From positions 1 to 54,921 of the forward strand of contig BDTT01000023.1 of the NCBI GenBank assembly GCA_002897995.1: DNA of 54,921 bases. The letters run 5' to 3'. This document shows positions 48,971-54,921 of the stretch, piece by piece. The notes under the pieces were generated by a model. It was not told where the DNA came from and did no database searches. It saw only the letters and a list, made by a program, of their open reading frames with translations. The DNA is from a bacterium BMS3Bbin10 (GTDB taxonomy: Bacteria > Pseudomonadota > Alphaproteobacteria > Rhizobiales > Methyloligellaceae). A program made the translations under genes and the position numbers. Each line of letters starts with the position of its first letter. Position 1 is the first letter of the stretch.

Positions 48971-50419
48971 CTATCCCGCGCAGCAGGACAGTTTGGATAT
49001 ATCCATATCGAAGGTCTGCGCGGCGAGCTTCAGGCCTTCAACCGTCGTCAGATAGGGAAAGATCATCTCGCCAAGCTCGCCATAGGTCATGCCTTTCCTG
49101 ATGGCCAGCGCCGCTGTCTGGATGGCGTCCGCGCCTTCGGGCGCAAGGATATGGGCGCCGATCAGCTTGCCCGTGGCGCTGTCGGCCACGAGTTTGATCA
49201 GTCCGCGCGTGTCGCGGGCGGCGAGCGCCCTGGGCACATTGTCGAGGGTGAGAACGGATGTTTTGACCTGCATCCCGCGTGCCTGCGCGGAGGCCTGCGT
49301 CATGCCGGCGCTTGCCGCCTGCGGATCGGTGAACACCACCGCCGGCATGGCCGTATTGTCGTAGACAAGCGTGTCGCCGTTCATGGCGTTGCGCGCCGCG
49401 ATCTTCGCGCCGTAAGCGGCCATGTAGACGAACTGGTCGCGTCCGGTCACGTCGCCGGCGGCGTAAACGCCGGATTTGGTCGTGCGCATGTGGTCATCGA
49501 CCTTGACGCCGCCATTGGGCAGCACCTCCACGCCAGCGTCCGCCAGACCCAATCCGTCTGTGTTCGCCGCCCGGCCCGCGCAGAGGAGCAGATGTCGAGA
49601 GGCCATTTTCCGCAAGCTGCCGCCGATCCGGACGGACAAGGCGATGCCGCTCTTTGTCCGCGCAACGGAATCGTAGCTCTGCACCCGTTGAACGCGAACG
49701 CCCTCCTCGCCGAGACAGGCCGCCAGGGCCTCGCTGATTTCCGGTTCGCCTTCCGGCAGCAGGCGGCTGCGGAACAAAATCGTGACGCTGGCGCCGGCGC
49801 GGGCAAACATCTGGGCAAGTTCACAGCCGATATATCCGCCACCCAGGACGATCATCGATTGCGGCAGGTCATCGAGCTCAAAGGCGCTTCTACTGGTCAG
49901 AAAAGGGATATCGTTCATGCCGGGGATCGGCGGCACGAACTCCCCGGACCCGGTGGCGATGATGACTTTGCCGGCCTCGATATGCCTGCCGTCCAGACTG
50001 ACGCCGCCATTGCAAAGTCTGGCCTTCCCTTCCAGATAGGCCACGCGGTCATATTCGGGAAGCAGGTCGGTATATTTGGCCTGCCGGAGCGAGGCGACCA
50101 GCTCATCCTTTTGCCGGCGCAGCGCCGCCCAGTCGACGACCCGGCCCTTTGCGCTGACACCGGCGAAGCGCGAAGCGGTGTTGGCGTGATGAACGGCGCC
50201 GGTTGCGCGTATCAGGGCTTTTGAAGGCACGCAGCCAACATTGACGCAGGTGCCGCCGATGACGCCGTGCCCGATAAGGGCCACCTGCGCGCCCTGATCG
50301 GCGGCGGTGATGGCGGCGGAAAAACCCGCCGACCCGGCGCCAATGACCGCGAGATCATATTTGCCGCCCTTGCCCGTTCCGGACTGAGGAGGGCCACAGG
50401 ATTCATTCTTCCCGGACAT
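48971..50419 (-). CDS. merA: Mercuric reductase
   Basis: 482 residues. FAD-binding VIGAGSAGFSAA; redox pair in GGTCVNVGCVPSK (Cys58, Cys63); NADPH-binding VLGGGYIGCELAQ; and the C-terminal CC pair of MerA (LSCCAG, residues 479-480) that receives Hg(II) from the transporter. It reduces Hg(II) to Hg(0) in the cytosol with NADPH. It has no N-terminal HMA (NmerA) domain. It follows merF by 33 bases, under the divergent merR. Confidence 0.97.
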   Translation of the reverse strand: MSGKNESCGPPQSGTGKGGKYDLAVIGAGSAGFSAAITAADQGAQVALIGHGVIGGTCVNVGCVPSKALIRATGAVHHANTASRFAGVSAKGRVVDWAALRRQKDELVASLRQAKYTDLLPEYDRVAYLEGKARLCNGGVSLDGRHIEAGKVIIATGSGEFVPPIPGMNDIPFLTSRSAFELDDLPQSMIVLGGGYIGCELAQMFARAGASVTILFRSRLLPEGEPEISEALAACLGEEGVRVQRVQSYDSVARTKSGIALSVRIGGSLRKMASRHLLLCAGRAANTDGLGLADAGVEVLPNGGVKVDDHMRTTKSGVYAAGDVTGRDQFVYMAAYGAKIAARNAMNGDTLVYDNTAMPAVVFTDPQAASAGMTQASAQARGMQVKTSVLTLDNVPRALAARDTRGLIKLVADSATGKLIGAHILAPEGADAIQTAALAIRKGMTYGELGEMIFPYLTTVEGLKLAAQTFDMDISKLSCCAG

Positions 50420-50452
50420 GGGGGTTCCTTTTCTATTGCGTGCGCAGGCGGT

Positions 50453-50836
50453 CTAGGCGGTTTTGCGCCGCTCGCAGCGGCGCAGATAATAGGCATAGGC
50501 GGCGACGGCGATGGCGGCGGCGATGGAGATGCGCAGCGCATATCTGAACTCAAGCCAGAAAAGAAGCGCGGACAGCGCGGCAGTTGAGACGGCTATGAGG
50601 ACCGTTGGCGAGGGACCGTTGCGGCCCGAACGCAGATAGAGCGCATAGGCGACGACGCCCATCGATGCGAACAGCATCGGGAACAGGGCGTAGTCGAGCC
50701 AGCCGACGATCACTGATAATCCCGCGAACCCGAACAGAATGACCAGGACCGGCGTGAAGCAGCACAGCGCCGCGATGGCCGAACCGGTCAGGCCCTTTTT
50801 GAGCAGGGCATCGCCGTTCATTTTTGCGTCGCTCAT
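50453..50836 (-). CDS. merF: Mercury transporter MerF, long form
   Basis: 127 residues from ATG 50836 (GGAGG five bases upstream). The MerF core ALCCFTPVLVILFGFAGLS with the vicinal Cys25-Cys26 pair is unmistakable. Typical MerF has about 80 residues, two spans and a second Cys pair near the end. Here an extra pair of hydrophobic stretches (TVLIAVSTAALSALLFWLEF; ISIAAAIAVAAYAYYL) follows, and only one C-terminal Cys (RRCER) remains. It imports Hg(II) for MerA. Confidence 0.92.
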   Translation of the reverse strand: MSDAKMNGDALLKKGLTGSAIAALCCFTPVLVILFGFAGLSVIVGWLDYALFPMLFASMGVVAYALYLRSGRNGPSPTVLIAVSTAALSALLFWLEFRYALRISIAAAIAVAAYAYYLRRCERRKTA

Positions 50837-50852
50837 CTCAGCCTCCAATGCT

Positions 50853-50883
50853 AGTGTAGAGTCTGTAGCGACTACAGATTCAA
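50853..50883 (-). promoter_or_regulatory. MerR-type promoter of merFA
   Basis: Minus strand: TTGAAT (50883-50878) as -35, a 19-base spacer containing the dyad CTGTAG-N3-CTACAG, and TACACT (50858-50853) as -10. The over-long 19-bp spacer is the hallmark of MerR-activated promoters. The dyad differs from the operator at 43374, so the two MerR proteins probably have separate targets. Confidence 0.88.
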
Positions 50884-50895
50884 GAGTGAATTTCG

Positions 50896-51324
50896 ATGCC
50901 CAAGATCACAGCTTCTCCAGCACTGCCGATTGGCGAGATGTCGCGCAGGACCGGGGTCAATATCGAGACCATCCGCTATTACGAGCGGATCGGCGTCATG
51001 CCGGAACCGCTGCGCACGGAAGGTGGCCATCGCGCCTATGACGCGGACCAGCTCAAGCGGCTGGCTTTCATAAAGCGCAGCCGCGAACTCGGGTTCGCTC
51101 TTAACGAAATCCGCGCCTTGCTCGGTATGGTGGAGACCGGCGCCTATACATGTTCCCAGGTGCACGAAATGACAACGAAACACCTCGCGGCCGTCCGGAA
51201 AAAGCTTGCCGATCTTCGCGCGCTGGAGCGCGTGCTGAAGGGCATGGCCGCCGAGTGCAGCCGGGGGGACGTGCCGGATTGCCCGATCATCGACGCGCTC
51301 TTCGACGCCCGCATGAACGGTTAG
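50896..51324 (+). CDS. merR: MerR-family mercury-type regulator (operon 2)
   Basis: 142 residues, divergent from merFA with a 59-base shared regulatory gap. HTH IGEMSRRTGVNIETIRYYERIGVM. Metal-site cysteines 86, 121 and 129 (YTCSQ; AECSRGDVPDCPII) agree with the MerR Hg(II) triad apart from a one-residue shorter last interval. Activates merFA on Hg(II) by twisting the 19-bp spacer promoter. Confidence 0.94.
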   Translation: MPKITASPALPIGEMSRRTGVNIETIRYYERIGVMPEPLRTEGGHRAYDADQLKRLAFIKRSRELGFALNEIRALLGMVETGAYTCSQVHEMTTKHLAAVRKKLADLRALERVLKGMAAECSRGDVPDCPIIDALFDARMNG

Positions 51325-51361
51325 AGCAAGATCCAGGTCCGGCAGGTGCCGGCGCAGGACA

Positions 51362-52711
51362 TCAGCCCGCCAGTTCGAACGACGCTTTCAGCCCGCCGAG
51401 ATCCGAGCGGGTCAGGGCCAGTTTTTGCCCATAGTGATCGAGCACGTCGCTGACGATCGCGAGACCCAGACCCGCACCCAGGGGCGAGCTGTCGAGCCGT
51501 TTGCCGCGATCGGTCACGCCCTTGCGCTGGGCGCTGGCGATCCCCGGGCCATCGTCCTCCACGTCGAAGCGTATCTTCGAGCCGCGCCGCGCGCCGCGCA
51601 CGCGGACCCTCGCTCTGGCGTGCCGCACGGCGTTTTCGAGCAGGTTGCCGAGGATATCATTGAGGTCGTCGCGTTCGGCGCGAACCGCCAGGCCGGTTTC
51701 AATGTCGTCTTCGAACTCGATCTGATCGCCTTCCGGGGTCCGTTTCAGGGTGCCGATGAGGCCCTGAACGACCGGACCGACCTCAACCGCCGCCGATGTC
51801 CTGATATTCCTGATGCGCGAGCGGGTCAGTTCGCGCTCGATGTGGCCGCGCATAACAGTAGCCGTCCGCGCGATCTCATCGGCGATATCGCGCTCGCCCT
51901 GGTCGCGCAGGCGCTTTGCATCGGCCAGCAGCGCCGTCAATGGCGTCTTGAAGCCATGCGCCAGATCCGCCGCCCTGTCGCGCGCCCGCTGCATGGCCTT
52001 GTCCTGGACATCGAGCAGGGCGTTGACTTCCTCGACCAGCGGCGCGATCTCCCGGGGGACATCGACATCGAGCCGGTCGGTTTCGCCGCCGCGAATGGCG
52101 CTCAGACCGCGCCGTATCGCCGAGAGCGGCCTGAGCCCGACATTGATCTGCATCCAGCCGGCCAGAATGAGGACCGCCGCGAGCAGCAAAAGCGACAGCG
52201 CGACGTCGCCGGCGAATTCCGCTCTGAGGGCGGCGACGTCCGCGCGGTCTATCGCCACCGCCAGACGCAGGACCTTCTCGCCGCTCCCGGTGTTGAAGAT
52301 CAGCCGGCGTTCATGGGTGAGCAGACGGGTGTTCCGCGGTCCGGCGATGTCGTGAACGTGGATGACGCCCAGCGGCGGGGTATCTTCCGGCAACGCCAGA
52401 GAGGTGTCCCAAAGGGAGCGCGAGCGCGTGAAACCGTTGGTCTCTTCGTCGGCGATCTGCCAGTAAAGGCCGCTGTAGACCTGCCCGAAGCGCGGGTCGG
52501 CGAGCTTTCCATCGAGGCTCGCGGTCCCGTTTTCGTCGAACAGCATGCGCGCCGCGATCTGATTGAGATAGGTGTTGAGCTCTGATCCGATGCGCCGCTC
52601 GACATGCCTTTCGAACAACAGCACCAGACCGAACCCGGCTATCGCCAGCGCAAGCAGTATGGCGCATGTCGCGGCAATCATCAGCCGCAGCCGCAGCGAC
52701 CGGATTTTCAC
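51362..52711 (-). CDS. Two-component sensor histidine kinase
   Basis: 449 residues. Two membrane spans (IAATCAILLALAIAGFGLVLLF and ALSLLLLAAVLILAGWMQI) enclose a periplasmic sensor of about 130 residues. HAMP-like linker, H-box DLAHGFKTPLTALL (phosphorylated His followed by KTP), N-box LGNLLENAVRHA, G1 DVEDDGPGI and G2 GAGLGLAIV. ATG overlaps the response regulator stop by four bases. The HGFKTP H-box is typical of PhoQ-like kinases. The signal is unknown; the PepSY neighbours suggest a periplasmic metal or envelope signal. Confidence 0.94.
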   Translation of the reverse strand: MKIRSLRLRLMIAATCAILLALAIAGFGLVLLFERHVERRIGSELNTYLNQIAARMLFDENGTASLDGKLADPRFGQVYSGLYWQIADEETNGFTRSRSLWDTSLALPEDTPPLGVIHVHDIAGPRNTRLLTHERRLIFNTGSGEKVLRLAVAIDRADVAALRAEFAGDVALSLLLLAAVLILAGWMQINVGLRPLSAIRRGLSAIRGGETDRLDVDVPREIAPLVEEVNALLDVQDKAMQRARDRAADLAHGFKTPLTALLADAKRLRDQGERDIADEIARTATVMRGHIERELTRSRIRNIRTSAAVEVGPVVQGLIGTLKRTPEGDQIEFEDDIETGLAVRAERDDLNDILGNLLENAVRHARARVRVRGARRGSKIRFDVEDDGPGIASAQRKGVTDRGKRLDSSPLGAGLGLAIVSDVLDHYGQKLALTRSDLGGLKASFELAG

Positions 52712-53373
52712 TGTTTGTCCGCTTCTATCACGTAGCCAAACCCCCGGCGGGTTTCGATCAGGCCGACGCCCAGCTTGCGCCTGACCCGTCCGATCAGCAC
52801 TTCGACCGCGTTCGATTCACGGTCCTCATAGGACCCGTGCAGTTGCTCTGCAAGTTCCTGTTGAGGCACCACGCGCCCGGCGTGGAGCATCAGATATGAC
52901 AGCAGGCGGTATTCCTGGGGCGACAGGGCCTTGGGAACGCCGGCCACCGTGACCCGCATCCGCCTGGGGTCGAGCATCACCTCGCCGACGGCTATCGACG
53001 GCGCGGCGTGACCGGCCGAGCGCCGGATAAGGGCGCGCAGCCGGGCCAGAAGCTCGTCCATTTCGAAAGGTTTGGGGAGATAGTCGTCGGCGCCGGCATC
53101 GATGCCTTCCACCCGCTCGCTCCACGTCCCCCGGGCGGTGAGCACGAGAATGGGGAAGGTTCTGCCGCCCGTCCGCCATTTCTTCAAGATCGCCAGCCCG
53201 TCCATGCCCGGCAGGCCGAGATCGAGTATGACCGCCCCATATTCCTCGGTGTCGCCCTTGAACCATGCCTCTTCGCCATCGCTTTCATGGTCAACGACAT
53301 AGCCGGCGCCGGTCAGGGTCTCGATCACATCGCGGGCAATTCGCGGATCGTCCTCGACAACAAGAATTCGCAT
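52708..53373 (-). CDS. OmpR/PhoP-family response regulator
   Basis: 221 residues. Receiver domain with acidic pocket VVEDDPR, phospho-acceptor Asp in ILDLGLPGMDG, and Lys in PKPFEMDEL; winged-helix output domain (LSPQEYRLLSYLMLHAGRVV; ESNAVEVLIGRVRRKLG). Overlaps the kinase by four bases and the PepSY gene by one base (TGATG), so the three are translationally coupled. Regulated genes probably include the flanking PepSY/cytochrome b genes. Confidence 0.96.
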   Translation of the reverse strand: MRILVVEDDPRIARDVIETLTGAGYVVDHESDGEEAWFKGDTEEYGAVILDLGLPGMDGLAILKKWRTGGRTFPILVLTARGTWSERVEGIDAGADDYLPKPFEMDELLARLRALIRRSAGHAAPSIAVGEVMLDPRRMRVTVAGVPKALSPQEYRLLSYLMLHAGRVVPQQELAEQLHGSYEDRESNAVEVLIGRVRRKLGVGLIETRRGFGYVIEADKQ

Positions 53374-53711
53374 CAGTCCGGCTTGTCCTTGAGAATGACC
53401 CCTGTGCGTGCGTCGACATAAAGCTCGCGCACGCGGCCCTTCTTGTCCACATACTTGAACTCATAGAGCGGACGGCCATGCTCATACTCAAATTCCGTCT
53501 CGATGATATTGCCGTCGATCTGCGGGCCGATGAGAGCCAGCACCTCCGTCAGGGGAAGAATCGATCCGCCCTCGCGCGCGCTCCAGGCGTCGTCATGGTC
53601 GCGCCCGCTGCGCCCCTTTTTCTTCTTGGAGGCGCGCACTGCGTTCGTGACGGCCCCCGCGGCCAATGCGGCGGAGGCCAGCAGCGCGGCGATGAAGTAT
53701 CTGCGGGTCAT
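53373..53711 (-). CDS. PepSY-like periplasmic protein coupled to the two-component system
   Basis: 112 residues from ATG 53711 (an ATG at 53720 would add three). The signal peptide (YFIAALLASAALAAGAV) is followed by a Lys-rich stretch and a PepSY domain (LTEVLALIGPQIDGNIIETEFE; YVDARTGVILKDKPD). PepSY domains in such triads are thought to modulate the kinase or bind a periplasmic ligand. First gene of a three-gene unit. Confidence 0.85.
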   Translation of the reverse strand: MTRRYFIAALLASAALAAGAVTNAVRASKKKKGRSGRDHDDAWSAREGGSILPLTEVLALIGPQIDGNIIETEFEYEHGRPLYEFKYVDKKGRVRELYVDARTGVILKDKPD

Positions 53712-53843
53712 TGATCTCATCGCGACAGGATGCGCGCGTCAACATGACAAAACGCTGAACGCGGCCACCAGCGGTCTGTCACCCGGCTCCTTCTAGGTTG
53801 CGCATATCGCCAACGGGGCGACGATACACAAAGGAGAACCGAA

Positions 53844-54128
53844 ATGCGCAAGATTATCACCATTGCCGCCGCCAGCCTCATGATGGCCGCGACGATCCCC
53901 GCCTATGCAAGCGATGACGACGTGTCCTGTGGCCAGAATGCCGGCGGACAGCAGTTGTCGGTCCAGGCCATCACGGAAAAGGCCGCCGGAATGGGCTATG
54001 ACGTTCGCAAGGTGAAACGCGAGGACGGGTGTTTCGAGGTTTACGCAATCGGCAAAAACGGGGCCCGCGTCGAAATCTACATGAACCCGGTCACCGGCGC
54101 GGTCTTGAAGATCAAGAACAAGTCGTAG
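53844..54128 (+). CDS. PepSY-like small periplasmic protein
   Basis: 94 residues. The signal peptide (IITIAAASLMMAATIPAYA) is followed by a mature 75-residue PepSY-type domain with two cysteines (DVSCGQ; DGCFEVY) that could form a disulfide, ending MNPVTGAVLKIKNKS. AAGGAGA lies about eight bases upstream. It is divergent from the PepSY/two-component unit and three bases before the cytochrome b561 gene. Confidence 0.88.
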   Translation: MRKIITIAAASLMMAATIPAYASDDDVSCGQNAGGQQLSVQAITEKAAGMGYDVRKVKREDGCFEVYAIGKNGARVEIYMNPVTGAVLKIKNKS

Positions 54129-54131
54129 GCA

Positions 54132-54698
54132 ATGACGATCGCCAATGATCCGATGGAGGCTGGCCGCGTCGAGCGGCCAGTCTTCATCAAGGTGTGGGAC
54201 CCGTTTGTGCGCGTTTTCCACTGGTCGCTCGTCGCGCTCTTCATACTCACCTGGATTTCAGCCGACGAATGGGACCGGCTCCACGAACTCACCGGATATG
54301 CAATCGCCGGGCTTGTCGGTCTGCGCCTTGTCTGGGGGCTGATCGGGGCCCGGCACGCCCGGTTCCCGGACTTCGTATACCGCCCGTCCGCCGTCATCGC
54401 CTATGTGAAAGACATTATCTATCTGAGGCCCAGGCGCTATCTCGGCCACAATCCCGCGGGCGGCGCCATGGTGCTGGCGTTGCTGCTTTCACTCACGGTT
54501 GTCGCCGTAACGGGCGTCATGTCGGTCTCGGATATATTCTGGGGGAAGGAGTGGGTTGAGGAGCTTCATGAAGGCGCGGCCTATGCGATGCTCGCGCTGG
54601 TGTTCCTGCATATCGCCGGTGTGGTTCTCGCCAGTATCCAGCACCGGGAAAATCTCGTCAGCTCGATGTTCTCGGGCCTGAAGCGCCGGGAAGATTGA
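54132..54698 (+). CDS. Cytochrome b561-type membrane protein
   Basis: 188 residues, four membrane spans. Haem-ligand histidines lie in VFHWSLVALFILTWISADE, near LHELTGYAIAGLVGLRLVWG, and in VEELHEGAAYAMLALVFLHIAG, as in bacterial diheme cytochromes b561. It would shuttle electrons between the quinone pool and periplasmic partners. In other bacteria such genes accompany PepSY proteins and diheme or SHP-type cytochromes c; none is visible before the window end. Confidence 0.92.
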   Translation: MTIANDPMEAGRVERPVFIKVWDPFVRVFHWSLVALFILTWISADEWDRLHELTGYAIAGLVGLRLVWGLIGARHARFPDFVYRPSAVIAYVKDIIYLRPRRYLGHNPAGGAMVLALLLSLTVVAVTGVMSVSDIFWGKEWVEELHEGAAYAMLALVFLHIAGVVLASIQHRENLVSSMFSGLKRRED

Positions 54699-54834
54699 CG
54701 AAAACACAGGTACCCGGCTCCGGTTTTATGGAAAACCGCCCCGCAATCCACGCGAGGGCATTCGCGAGGTCATGACGACAGGTTAACCTTCAACCTAGAG
54801 CAACATCCGACCACACGGAATCGTTTGATGGAGT

Positions 54835-54920
54835 CAAATCCGCCCACTCCGCCAGGCGCGGTGCGTGGCGCAACCTGGTTGGTTGGGCAAGCGGCGCAAC
54901 GCCGCGGATGGGCGGATTTG
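54835..54920. repeat. Inverted repeat at the right edge of the window
   Basis: caaatccgccca (54835-54846) and tgggcggatttg (54909-54920) are perfect reverse complements around 62 bases of GC-rich sequence. It is preceded by tttgatggagtcaaatcc (54824 region), which resembles the start of the gatggaatcaaaacc repeats at 14146, 27361 and 29697. No gene is present in 54699-54921. Confidence 0.7.
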
Positions 54921-54921
54921 G

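Overview
The window looks like a high-GC alphaproteobacterial chromosome, most likely Hyphomicrobiales-like. I infer this from the style of the proteins (a minCDE operon, an alphaproteobacterial-type orotate phosphoribosyltransferase, a NarK1-NarK2 fusion), a FixK/FNR-type box, and palindromic intergenic repeats of a kind common in that order. It is dense and shows no prophage, transposase, CRISPR array, rRNA or convincing tRNA. It reads as several functional islands.

1-12273 is a stress and low-oxygen island. It holds a protein-isoaspartate methyltransferase fused to an erythromycin-esterase domain (5' end outside the window), a twin-CBS protein behind a near-perfect FixK/FNR box, a site-2 protease with CBS domains, a P2-type cation ATPase, a tandem universal stress protein coupled to a LonB-like protease, a Ca/Na-type antiporter and a LOG-family enzyme. 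12592-16029 carries an XRE regulator, two small hypothetical genes, a structured non-coding stretch and minCDE.

16355-27324 is metabolic. It contains an apparently exported isoaspartate methyltransferase, a dipeptide-type ABC importer (substrate-binding protein, two permeases, two ATPases) with a carboxypeptidase-G2-like M20 enzyme, and divergently an N-carbamoyl/allantoate-type amidohydrolase translationally coupled to a PyrE-like protein. A membrane-anchored unknown protein and a universal stress protein follow. 27543-31100 has a YeiH-type transporter with an overlooked 54-residue membrane protein, then an ECF sigma/anti-sigma pair.

31910-41378 is a complete respiratory nitrate module, narK(fusion)-narG-narH-narJ-narI. 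It is preceded by an 0.8 kb leader with a GC-only palindrome and three tandem hairpin repeats that end just before the narK ribosome binding site.

41428-51324 is a metal and thiol-redox island. One MerR autoregulates an operon with a CxxC mini-thioredoxin, an outer-membrane-protein remnant and an NHL propeller protein, from a textbook mer operator. Next come ccdA-dsbA, ccmG, a Met-rich 53-residue membrane peptide, cytochrome c, a multicopper oxidase, a Cys/Met-rich secreted protein, and merA-merF with a divergent second merR. 51362-54698 holds a two-component system flanked by two PepSY proteins and a cytochrome b561.

Palindromic REP-like elements sit at or against several gene ends, including minE, anti-sigma, ccdA, narI and the NHL gene. 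The strongest candidates for something new are the narK leader, the mercury-operator-driven thiol/propeller operon, the two small membrane proteins and the low-oxygen stress island.
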